Translations under genes and position numbers: made by a program
Notes under the pieces: generated by a model
Database searches by the model: none
Told to the model about the DNA's origin: nothing
The model's input: the letters and a program-made list of their open reading frames with translations, nothing else
From: Gnetum montanum
Taxonomy: Eukaryota; Streptophyta; Gnetopsida; Gnetales; Gnetaceae
Direction of reading: 5' to 3'
Length of the DNA: 64,000 nt
Assembly (NCBI GenBank): GCA_015680685.1
Contig: MNCI01015561.1
Location: 1,166,328 to 1,230,327, forward strand
Part shown: in pieces, positions 45,637 to 56,261 of the stretch
How positions within the stretch are numbered: the stretch's first letter is position 1
How the letters are laid out: every line of letters begins with the position of its first letter

Positions 45637-46915
45637 TTAGTACAGGTGGCCATCTCCCCCATGACTGAATTGAAAGGGAGAGATCCAAAATAAGGAGCAT
45701 GGTTGTCCGCTATCAGAGGTGTAATTTGCACTAGCTATTCTTGGTTCATGGAAGGGTTTGGTTTGTTGCACATTGACCAGTAATCTCTTATCAAGGGTTT
45801 CAAGCTTGTATATTGTCATGGCTCCCGAGGGAAAGGTCGTATAAATAATGTAGGGTCCTTCCCACAATGTTTGAAATTTCATACGTTGTGGGACATGCAT
45901 GGGGTTCTAGTAAAGGACCTTGTCTCCTAGTTGGTACTTAACCCTTCGAATTCGTAAGTCATGACGTTGTTTATTATGTGCCTTGTGCAACTCATTTGAC
46001 GAAAGAGCAACCAATCTATTCTCTTCTAGCACGTCTAGAGCTGCCAATCTTTGTTTTTGTGCTAGGTCGAGGTCAAGGTGGAGATCACATGCCATGGATA
46101 GTGTACGAAGCTCAGTTTGTACTGGGAGCTTTGGAAGTTTTCCGTATACTAACTCATAGGGAGAGTAGCTTGTAGGGAGTTTCCAAGTGGAGCGGTATGC
46201 CCAGAGAGCGTCGTTCAGTTTTGTGCTCCAATCTATCCTAAATTTGCTAATTGTTCTCGTTAATATTCTCGTAATCTCCCAATTAGTGACCTCGGCTTGG
46301 CCATTAGCTTGGGGGTGATAAGGTGTGATCAATTAATGTTCAACCCCTAAGCATTGCATAAACTTGTGAAAGGTTGCACTCGTAAAATGTGTTCCATTAT
46401 CAGAGATGAGTGCACACGGCACACCAAACCTATTTATGATTTTTTTTTGTACAAATCGTGCAATCGTAGACGATGTGCAGTCTGTTACAGCAGCTGCTTT
46501 AGCCCATTTGGTTAAATAGTCAACAGCAACAATGATATAAGCTTTCCCATTGGACATTGGTGTAATGGGCCCCATAAAATCTATTCCCCAAATGTTGAAG
46601 GGTTCCAAAGGTTGAATCCATTGTTGCAGATCCTCCATTCTAGTAGTCATTTCACCATCACGTTGACAGCACTCACAAGATTGGACAAATTGATGGGCAT
46701 CCTGAAATAGCGTTGGCCAGTAATATCTTGCAAGCAGAATCTTAATGGTCGTTCATCTCCCTACATAGTGGCCCCCATAGGGACCCTCATGAGCATCTTG
46801 GAGAACTCTTAATTGATCCTAATTAGGCACACACCATCAAACCAAGCCATCAAGATAGACTTTATAGAGTTTTCCCTTGATTTCCATGAAGTACTTGGTT
46901 TTATGAAGAAAATGT
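45637..46915 (-). pseudogene. A4 integrase
   Basis: Zinc finger HEGPYGGHY with CECC downstream (about 46790-46660), then core Asp in IWGIDFMGPI (46590), second Asp in ALISDNGTHF (46410), and Glu in [13 protein letters not shown] (46300-46270): the DD35E triad is intact. Then [25 protein letters not shown], a coiled linker, and the C-terminal block with YQLGDKVLY and FQTLWEGPYIIY. It is interrupted by stops near 46330 and 45906 only, so it is relatively young. Confidence 0.88.
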
Positions 46916-47808
46916 TACTTCTTCCTAAAGTCCAACCCCTGTGGTGTTTGTTGGGAAAGGAGATAAGTAAGAATGCTACTATACCAATTTGTTCCCATGG
47001 GTTGGTTATTTACTACACCAGCAAAGAGGATTTCGTCAAGAAAATGATCAAATACGGCATATTCATCCTCTTTGTTGTCCCAGTGCAACTGAGATAAGTG
47101 ATCTACGACTACATTCTCAGTGCCTTGTTGGTCTACTATTGTTAAGTCGAACTCCTGAAGCATTACCAACCAACGTATAATACGAGGGCTAACCGTTGGC
47201 TTGTTTATGAGGAATCTAATTACACTATGATCTATATGAATATACACTTTGTAGCCTAACACATAGTGCCTAAATTTGTCCAGTGCAAACACTACAACCA
47301 TTAATTCCTTCTCCGTAGTTGTGTAGTTGATTTGTGCACCAGTGATACTCTTACTTGCACAATGGATGTAATAAGGGCATTTTTGTTCATCTAACTATGT
47401 CAGTATAGCTCCTAAGGCATAATTAGATGCATCGGTCATGATATGGAATGGTCTGGATCAGTCAGGGGCTTGTAGAATGGGAGTTTCCACAAGCCTCTAT
47501 TTTAGAGTTTGGAATGCTCGTTCACATTCCCTGGTCCATTCGAATGATGCATCCTTCTTCGTTAATTCCACCAACGGTTTGGCAATTTTGGAGAAGTTCT
47601 TGATGAACCTCCTGTAGTAGCCAATGTGTCCAAGGAATAATCGAATGTCTTTGACAGTTTCTGGTTATCGAGTGATTCCTTGGATTACTTTAACCTTTTA
47701 TGGGTCCACCTTTATTCCAAACTATGAAATCTTATGCCCCAATACTACACCCTCTTGAACCATCAAGTGGCTTTTCTGCTAGTTGAGCTTTAGGTTGGTT
47801 TCAACACA
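46916..47808 (-). pseudogene. A4 RT thumb/connection and RNase H
   Basis: Reads [22 protein letters not shown] near 47600, an RNase H start with HIMTDASNYALGAIL (47445; catalytic Asp kept), VFALDKFRHYVLGYKVYIHIDHS (47300-47230; the second acidic site kept as DHS) and VVDHLSQL. A few TAG and TAA stops at former Gln codons interrupt it. Confidence 0.85.
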
Positions 47809-48348
47809 TCATTTTAGCACTTGCTCTAATCGGTCCAAGGCTTGATCAAAGCTTGTCCCATAAGTGGAGAAGTCATCCATAAATACTTCCACTCTGTTTC
47901 CTATCTGTTGTTGAAATATCCTTAGGACTAAATGTTGGAACGTGGCAAGGGCATTACATAAGCCAAATGACATTTGCTTATATGCGAACGTTCCCCAGGG
48001 ACTAGTGAACGTTGTTTTGGCGTGATCTTCTGGTGCTATTCGTATTTGATTATATCCACTATACCCATCTAGAAAACTATAATAGCGATGCCCCGCTATA
48101 GTGTCCAAGACTTGGACGACGAATGGAAACGGAAAATGATCTTTGAATGTTGCCATGTTCAGTAGCCTAAAATCTATACATACCCTCCATTTTCCTCCCT
48201 TCTTAGGCACGATTACTAGAGGACTAACCCATTCATTATCAACAATGGGATATATGAACCCGACCTTGAGGAGCTGTTCTATCTCTTCTTTTACTACTTG
48301 TTTTAATTTTGGGTTCAATCGTCTCTGTGGTTGTTTTCGAGGCTTCAT
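47809..48348 (-). pseudogene. A4 reverse transcriptase palm/fingers
   Basis: 179 uninterrupted codons. Motifs: RRLNPKLKQVVKEEIEQLL, EWVSPLVIVPKKGGKWRVC, IDFRLLN, FLDGYSGYNQI, TTFTSPWGTFAYKQMSFGLCNA, and catalytic VFMDDF near 47880. All RT blocks 1-5 are present and the catalytic Asp pair is intact. An in-frame stop follows at 47806, otherwise the frame leads into the thumb. Confidence 0.9.
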
Positions 48349-48869
48349 GGAGAGGTCTGTGTAAATCCTATGCTAGCATATCCTAGGGTCTATTCTAGTT
48401 AGCTCGGGATATGACTAGGCAAAGGCCTTTGACCATTTATTGATCACTTTCAATAGGCTTTCTTTTTTCTTGGGGACAAGTTTTGCGTTGATAATTACCG
48501 ATTTTCCATTTTCAAGAGTCATATACTCTAGACCGGTGGACAATGGTTTTAGATCAAGGGGCTCTTGTTTAAATTTTTTAGGAATTTCCAACTTCCCCTA
48601 GTTAATGTTTTCGAAGTTAAGGGCTGGAAGTTGGCAACGAACTTGCTCTAGTGCGTTTGTGCTTTCGATGTAAGCACTAGTTATCCCCTCAGTTAGTTCT
48701 ATGCATGTTATCAAGTTACTCTCTTGGTCAGCCATCAGCCACTAGGTGTTTTCTTATCGTGTGGCTAAAGCATATAGGCACTTTTGTATGTCAATATCTT
48801 GTACACACCGATTGCATGCAGGTAATGTTAAACTTCACATCACCCATGATTTCTGCACATAATGGCACC

Positions 48870-49260
48870 CTATGTCACTATATGCGATGCATGGAACTTT
48901 CTTCTTCTCAATCCAAAAGTATTTTTCTTAGATATTTCTAGGAAAAGATTGCAGATTCCTAGGCATGCATCTATTGTACTCAACGATGCCCTTCCCATTA
49001 TTATCGGGAAATCCCCTTTGTCATTGTTTATTTGGATCACCAAGAAATTAGCTGGGTATGACCAACCACCCACGGTGGTAACAATGTCCTTAACCTGTCC
49101 CAAAGGAATAGTGATGGATTGGTTAGCCAGCTCTAGTTGAATATTGCTCTTCTTAAGTGGAGGCAAGTTCCAGGCTTTATACATTTCTCGTGAGATTAGG
49201 TTGACTCTGGAACCTGAGTTAAGAAGAGCCTTATGAGGTTCATTCCTAGTGACTTAGAGA
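48870..49260 (-). pseudogene. A4 protease
   Basis: KALLNSGSRVNLISREMYK, with Asn in place of the catalytic Asp, then IQLELANQSITIPLGQVKDI, VTTVGGWSYPANFLVIQINN and DFPIIMGRASLSTIDA, the usual ending of the flap and the IIGR-like motif. A stop near 49258 separates it from gag. Without the Asp it could not process the polyprotein. Confidence 0.85.
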
Positions 49261-49316
49261 TAAATTAGGGGGCTCTCTGGATCAAAGAATTTCTTGGGAA
49301 GGTGGCCTACCTTAAT

Positions 49317-51871
49317 CTAGTTGGTAACAATATGTGTTAACATAACCATGTGCATTGGGCGCAATTTTTGGTTTGAAGGGGGTCCCGAAACCTTATTTGG
49401 TATGGAGGGGTTTAGATGCTCAACCGCTTGTGATGGTGAGGGCTTAATTGGATTGTTGGGTTTGAAGAAGGGTCTCTTCGATGTACGATTATCAAAACCC
49501 ACTACGGCTTGAGGATTCAAAGCCCTCGTGACCTTAGGTTGTTGTGGTTGAGTGGGGAATACCCCATGCATTGATGGAGCGGTGGGTAGTGGAGCTGTTG
49601 GTGTGAGAGGGGTGGATGGATTTGGAGGATAGTATGCATCCGAAGAAAAAGGAGTCCTAAAATACTCCCAAACTTGGTAGTGATATTGTGGGGTTGCGTG
49701 AGCCATAGAGTCACTTGGAGAAACTGGCTGCTGCACATAGTAGCCATACAGGTCTGGTTGCCGGTAAGGGTATTGTTTCCTAGGTGATGGCATCCCCCAT
49801 GACTGTGGGTGTTCCCACTACCGGTGTTGCCCGATAGGTTGTGGCGGAGTTCCACTTGGATAATACATTAACGATTGGTGGAACTGCCTTGGGTTACCTT
49901 GGGGATAAGGTAACCTTCGGGGTGCTTGCCATTTGTTAAGTCTCGGGTTGAGTGCATACACCCCAGACTCTTGCAAATGTGAGATTATTGGGCAACATCC
50001 CTTAGGATGGTCATATTGGCAGATCTCACATCCACCGTCATTTTCTGTGTTAGAATCCACAACCTCATCGGCGATAGTCATTTTTCCCTTACCCTTGTTA
50101 TGTGCATGGCCTGAATCTCTCCATTTTTTCTTATCATGGTCACTACTTCGTTTCAACTTAGACTCCTCTATGATCTTTCGGACAGTTTCAATTTTACTAT
50201 CTAAGGAGCTCCATATTTCATCTACCTTAGCCAACACTTCCATTGTTAGCTTTTGAAGTGGCAAGGTTTTTCTATTCACCAACTCTTCGAGTGGTGACTC
50301 ATCCTCTTCATCATAGAATCTTACTCCCCTCTTCCAGAGGGAAGGATCATGATTGTACTCTTCCGTGCTTTCTCTTTTCCGTAGCTCCCCTTCTTCTTTA
50401 GCTACTTGCTCCAAAAATCTATGAACTTCATGGGATCTAAGTTCAGATAATCTCCCTTGGGCATATGTCCAAAGGGTTATCCTAGTTTCATGTCTTAGCC
50501 CATCTACGAGGTGGCGAAGTTGATCCTGTTGTGCGTAACCATGGTCCGAGCAACAATGTAGCAATGCATAATATCAACCCATGGCAGCATCCAAGGGTTC
50601 ATGATTACCCTGCTTCCATCCTTAGATCTTCTTACACAAGTTGGACACTCTAGAGTACGTTTGGTATTTATCGTTACACAATTCTAGCATCGTACTCCAC
50701 CTCCTAATGGTTTTCGGTTCTAAAGATTGGTACCAACTTCATGCTTCTTTTATGAGTGTCCTTGGAAACAAATTTTAACTTTGCCACTCATTTTCAATAT
50801 TCTGCAAGGCACAGGCATCATGGAATTCCTATAAGTGGTTTTGCGTATTAGTGTTGTATCCCCCTTCAAATCATGGGATATTATTCATGTCTAGTCTTTT
50901 GATCCGACTGTCTTTTTGGTGTCTTGTAGGTATTCTAACTACCTCCATAATGTCTAACATACTCCAAGTTGCAAGTAGGGGTTCATCATGATCATCTCTC
51001 TCATGACGTCTATGATGCCTACGTGGTTCCCTACTTTCCCTTCTTTCATACCTTGACTCTCTAGAATGCCCTCGTCCTCTCTCTCAACTCTCTCGTCGAA
51101 GTCTCTCATTTTGCTTATCCTTATCCTCACCATTGTGCTCCTTGTGACTATGTCCTGATGTGGAAGGAAAGGGTGAATGATGCAATGAAGGGGAAGAAGA
51201 GGGAGAGCCATCGCCATGACGATGTCTCTTGCCTTCTCTTCGGTGATCCCTGCCCCGATCGTAATGACGATCAGAATGCTTACCCTTATCTTGTGCTTGT
51301 GTTCCCTCAGTGAACACTTGGTGTTCTTGGGCTCAGAACCAAGGTTGTGAATCATGGAGTGTAGGTTCTGATACCCTACCTCCTCACTCTCATTAGGAGG
51401 GGGAACATCATTTTGTGGAGAACCTATTGAAATAGGTTCGCCACCCTTAACTTCTCTTATGACGGGCGAAGCATTACGGGGGTCTTTGTCCTTCAATGAT
51501 GTGTGATAACTCTCTTGCCACAAGTCCCTTAGATGTTGTGCTACTATGGAATGGTAATTCCTTATGTCATAATCTTCTGCAACATATTCAGCGTATAATT
51601 CTGTCATGCCTATCTGTGCAAGAGCATGAAGGAGCATGTTAGGGAATGCCCGATCTGGGGGTAACACTATGTTACCTTGCAGGTCTCTCCAGCGCAGTTG
51701 TTCATCTTGATGGAGGATAAAGGTAAAATTGAGTATATACTCATTGTGATGAGTATATACCACCTGATACTATTGAAGAACTGGCGGTTCTTGGTTACGT
51801 GTGTTAGACCGTTGACTGTCTCTTGTGTGATCCCTAGGTGGTGAAGTGCTTTTATGAGAAGAAGAAGACAT
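49317..51871 (-). pseudogene. A4 gag
   Basis: Begins MSSSSSHKSTSPPRD at 51871. The N-terminal domain (PNMLLHALAQIGMTELYAEYV) is open to about 51310, where a frameshift leads to the Arg/Asp/His-rich stretch (51317-51084). A stop-rich core equivalent of NIP-FEGGYN follows near 50880. The linker (50564-49818) is open and includes RHLVDGLRHETR and the knuckle-like CEICQYDHPKGCC. A Gln/Pro/Tyr tail with SKRPFFKPNNPIKPS ends near 49317. One stop at CAG-type sites and one frameshift per large block. Confidence 0.85.
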
Positions 51872-51997
51872 TGTTATTTTGTTGATGTGCTATTGACCAT
51901 TGTTTAAATTTTCTTCTAATTAACCCTAAGGGTTCATTTAAGCTTTCCAACGATGTGGATGATTTCCTATGTTCTACTTACTGCACAAACAGCTTAC

Positions 51998-52814
51998 TCC
52001 TCGGCAACGGTGCCTATGATGAGTGGCGAGGTACCCCTACACTCAACCATTCAAATACGAGTGTTACACGCAAGATCCAGTCGAACTCTGTAGACTAAGT
52101 ACCTACACGCCTTATGAAACACTTAAGGTTAATCGTTCATTTTCTTCCCAGACTTACTTGTATTTGTCACGGTTGTATGGTTAAGTAAGTCTGAGGTATG
52201 TGATTTTTATATCTTTTCTATTTTATCGCCTATGCTAATGAGGGAAAGAGTGAAGAGACTAATTAACTAACTTTAACTAACTAAGTCTTAATTAACCTAG
52301 CATCAGTATCCGTTCCCACTTACCATTCACACCCTGAGCCAATGCAACCTTCTGGGATTACCAAATGCTATTCGTCATTGGGATTACCAAGCATAACGCA
52401 CGTGCTCGAAGCAGTCGTACTGAATGCACTTAACTATGGGAGAAGGGTTGAGAGAGATTTAACTAACTAATAAAGCATTTTAACATTAACAATAATTAAA
52501 GTCCTAATTAGCTTAGTCCATGCACTGCAAGGTTTATCCAAAAAGTTCATCTTTATTTATGTACACAAACTTGTGCTCGGGTACAATATTTGCTCGAATA
52601 AAGATTTGTTCACTTTGGGACTCCTACTGTGGGCACATGGAAATTATTCTATCTCTGGAGAGGTAAAACTGCCAGAGTTTCACTAAGGGTCTAGATCTAG
52701 ATGAGAAATAAGGGAGAGTCACTTCTTATTTATAGAAATGGTGGCGGATCGCGATATCACGTACGATACATCGTGTACGCGATATTGTGGCCCATGCGAT
52801 ATCATGTCCCATCA
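51998..52814 (-). repeat. PBS and 5' LTR of A4
   Basis: The minus-strand PBS at 51998-52015 reads AGGCACCGTTGCCGAGGA, tRNA-Asp type with three changes. The LTR 52017-52814 (798 bp) begins with the GATATC cluster at its right end and has a CTATAAATAAG box near 52730 on the minus strand. Confidence 0.9.
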
Positions 52815-52819
52815 ATTGT

Positions 52820-53830
52820 AGACTCTTACTTCAAACATGCATCCATAAATGCGTATATGTCACAAACTAGGGTTCCACCCTTTCCATAATTCAAATGATG
52901 TCTTTGAGATATCCTTGGTTGGAACTCAATTTGATATATACACAGCCATCTTGAGAGCTTTAGTCCATAAGGACTTAGTAAGCTTAGAGTTGCTAAGCAT
53001 ACTCTACACCATGTCCAACAATGTTTAGTTTCTTCTCTCTACCACACCATTCTGTTCTAGAGAACTAGGCATAGTGTACTAGGCAAAAATCCCATGTTCT
53101 TGAAAAAACTTAGCAAATGGACCAAGTGCTTGTCCATCATCAGTATATCTACCATAGTATTCACCACCTCTATCAAATCTCACTATCTTTATTTCCTTAC
53201 CGCACTATTTCTCTACTTCAGCCTTAAACATCTTAAAGGCATCTAAAGCTTCGTTCTTGTTATGACATAGGTAGAGATACATATATCATGAGTAATCATC
53301 AATAAAAGTAATGAAATACTTTTGACCATACACATCCACATCTGGACTATAAACATCTATATGTATGGTCTTTACTATGTCTAAACTCCTCTTGGAACCT
53401 TTCTTTGACATATTGGTCTACTTTCCCTTTATGAAAACCATAGAAGTATCAAAGTCAATAAAATCTAGATTACTAAGTACTCCATCATTTACTAATCTCT
53501 TTATTCTCTCAATAGAGATATGTCCTAATCTATGGTGCCACAACATAGAGGATTCTTCATTCATAACACATCTCTTAATGTCAACACTATCATGAACATG
53601 CATAGAAGTATAAGAAGTTTCATTCTGTAAACTAATTTTGAAAAGACCATCTATCAATGAACCATTTCTAATAAGTTCATATCTATAATATAAATTGAAT
53701 ATAGTGTCTAAAAAATTAACGAAAAATCCTAATGATATAAGCCTTGAAATAGAAATTAAATTCCTCAAAAAACTTGGAATATAAGATGTCTTTTCTAACT
53801 CTAAAAAAACCACTACTTAAAACTAATTTG
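52820..53830 (-). pseudogene. Copia GAG_pre-integrase and integrase
   Basis: From the right: a pre-integrase block with WHHRLGHISIERIKRLVNDGVL (53560-53500), where the following CxxC of the zinc finger has been lost, then the core with VRFDRDGEYYG (about 53185), FAKFFQEHGI, YTMPSSLEQNGVVERRN (about 53070-53030, with the catalytic Glu), LLDMVQSMLSNSKL and LWTKALKMAVYI. It joins across A4 to 42917. Several stops. Confidence 0.85.
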
Positions 53831-54057
53831 CATGTCCCAACTACCTCCACATGTGAATGCATATTGTTGCCTAAATAGATGCACAACTCACTTCCCACTA
53901 GCTTTGTTAGGTTTTGCACCCCTTGTAAGGAATTAGTAACATGGACTGTAAAACCAAAGTCAATCCACCATGTGTTATGGCCAACATCAATCATATTTGA
54001 TTCAAAACAAACAAGTGAGAATTTAATACTATCACATTTAAAATTAGAGTAGTTCAC
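53831..54057 (-). pseudogene. Copia protease
   Basis: NTWWIDFGFTVHVTNSLQGV at about 53960: the catalytic Asp is kept but the next residues, normally Ser-Gly-Ala, read Phe-Gly-Phe. Flanked by LVCFESNMIDV upstream and by VEVVGTCKLVLSSGF downstream, typical of copia protease. Confidence 0.8.
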
Positions 54058-55760
54058 AAGCTATATTACTACATAAATTTAAACATGCTTATGTCATTAA
54101 ATTGGAGGTTAAAATATTATATGACATGTTTACCAATGTAAATCATGCAAAAATATGAATCAAATGACATAAAAAGTGCCTGTGGGCTAAATTTTTAATT
54201 CAAACATATTCATATATCCTTACAATGAAACTATTAAAGTATATCCCTTTTCTTAATCCCTGTGGGTAAATTAAGAAAAATAATTTAATACATCATCTTA
54301 ATTAATCATATTAAATACAATAAAAATTTCTATGAGATAAAAGTTATTATATTATATATGATTAATCACAATTTAATGTTTATTTATCATATATGATCCA
54401 AAAGCTCTTGATATATAATTTTGCATAATTAAAGATGTTGTGGGTGCTCTCTTATTATACAAAATTATATAGATCACTGGTCATAATTTTTTTATGCAAA
54501 AAAACTATGCATATATCAATATGTCACTTTATAGATATATAAAAAAATTGCTTCTTTGCTCTGACAAATTTTTGCTATTCTAATGGCAAAATGTTTATTT
54601 CGGCAAATGCTACAAATATTATGATTCATCTAAATTTTGAACTTCTCATGCAAATAATGCAAATATGACTCTTAATCTAGATTTTTGAAACCTAAGAGGC
54701 TAAGACCAACTATACTAAATGTTTACTTTCAACACACATCTTAACAGCTACATTTGAGATTACTCGACAAAATGCAGCAACTATATCTTAGTTTGTTTTT
54801 TTTTAATTCAAAGTTCAAAAATCGAAAGTCCAATAGCAACTTTGTGTGTGGTTTACATTTTGTTATGAAAATTCAACATGTATCTAGATAACAATACATT
54901 ATATATTAAGTCCAACATCCAAGGATACCCTCCAAATACTAGAAATACGAAGGTAAATACTTATTAGATACATTCCAGTAATCATACTTTGCAGACAATA
55001 TATAGTATAACATTACCTATTTAGAAAACTTGAAAAAAAGTGTCAAATTCACACTTCATAAGTGCTATCTTATTTAACTAATAATTCCAGCGATGGTTAC
55101 TAAAAAGAGATTATGGATCATAATCGTAAGAAAGTATTAATAAAAAAGATAAAAGACAATCTCAATGATCTCATCATTATATAGCTGTGACACTTTGACT
55201 AATTCATTTGCTAATATTTAAAATATTTCCTAGTTTAAGTAACTTAACAAAAGTCTCAATTCTCTAACATTATCTAACACCAAATCACAAATCTTCTTAG
55301 AAGATCATCCCAACATTAAAGTAATCCAAACGCATTTCATGAAGTATGATAATGAAATTTATAATTAAGGAAACTTGCCCAACAGTTTCATAACACGTCA
55401 TAGTCACAACTGCTATTAGCAAGATAAGACCTACCTAGGCAAACCACACCTACATAGACGTAGACAAAGACACAGACATTGATTGTTACAGAAATAAAAA
55501 TTTTACTTCAATTGCTACTGCTATTGTATCATAAAATAGTTGCTCTTTTAATTCTAATTACCTAATTACATATCGACAAAAGGTAACTACATATATAGGA
55601 AATCAATATATTTTAATTCTCAAAACAAGAACAAAAGGGACATTAAGCTACAAAGATGACGATATAGTTTTCTGTGTCAACAAGTACACTGTCTTGGACA
55701 AGCTGCTACATGTACGATGACACCCAAACAAGTTTTAAGCATCAATACAGAGACCTAACT
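54058..55760 (-). other. Copia leader/gag position, no recognisable gag
   Basis: About 1.7 kb of AT-rich DNA between the PBS and the protease. I could not find the gag core or a CCHC knuckle on either strand. Gag is either eroded beyond recognition or lost. Confidence 0.5.
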
Positions 55761-56256
55761 GGCTCTGATACCAAATGTAAGAGAATATATTATAGAAAAA
55801 ACATTGATTAAAATGTGCATATAACCGAATTGCACAAGTCATCAAAATGTGGAAATAAATCAAAAACTAACCTTCACCCATTGATCCTTTTGTGTGAACT
55901 TGTTTCAAATAGTGTTCTAATTCTTCTATCACACTAATGTTCAATAATGATGGTGTATGCAGACTCTAAGTGTTTGTGAGAGGGACCAAAACTATAAAAC
56001 TGTAACATTACTATGATGTATTCTGATATCGTTTGTTCTCCCATCAAGAACATTTTATAGGCCAAAAACAATACATTACCAAAGATTAACTTTAGGTTTA
56101 AATGAAAAATATGAGACCATTCTTATGGAAACTATTACAACAATTTAGTTAGTTTCTATTTTGGAATCGTTAGTTTTCCGTAATGTGTTTACGATTACAT
56201 TGAAACTTTCCATAATGTGTTTACAGTTACATTGAAACTTTCCCTAAACGGTTACA
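55761..56256 (-). repeat. PBS and 5' LTR of the copia element
   Basis: The minus-strand PBS TTTGGTATCAGAGCC (55761-55775) matches the initiator tRNA-Met primer. LTR 55776-56256 (481 bp). Confidence 0.92.
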
Positions 56257-56261
56257 TATTT

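Larger units (their letters stand above)
42918..52814 (-). mobile_element. Element A4: full-length family-A Athila-like element
   Basis: 3' LTR 42918-43767, 3' region, pol, gag, PBS and 5' LTR 52017-52814, in minus orientation, flanked by ATTGT at 42913-42917 and 52815-52819. The only copy in the window with all of gag, protease, RT, RNase H and integrase plus both LTRs. It has fewer stops than C. The LTRs differ mainly by an indel of about 50 bp in the GATATC cluster and a few substitutions. It has no ORF3, only the short leader ORF. Confidence 0.95.
40088..56256 (-). mobile_element. Ty1/copia retrotransposon, split by A4
   Basis: LTRs at 40088-40608 and 55776-56256, starting TGTAAGA and ending GTTACA as read on the plus strand, with TSD TATTT at 40083-40087 and 56257-56261. 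Minus-strand order: 5' LTR, PBS for initiator tRNA-Met, protease, GAG_pre-integrase and integrase, [A4], RT, RNase H, PPT, 3' LTR. Integrase before RT defines copia. Removing A4 restores continuity of the integrase/RT linker. It is inserted in the right arm of the Helitron duplication. Confidence 0.93.

Noticed and set aside
51084-51317. A separate Arg/His-rich gene
   Set aside because: It is the frameshifted low-complexity part of the A4 gag, seen also in A1.
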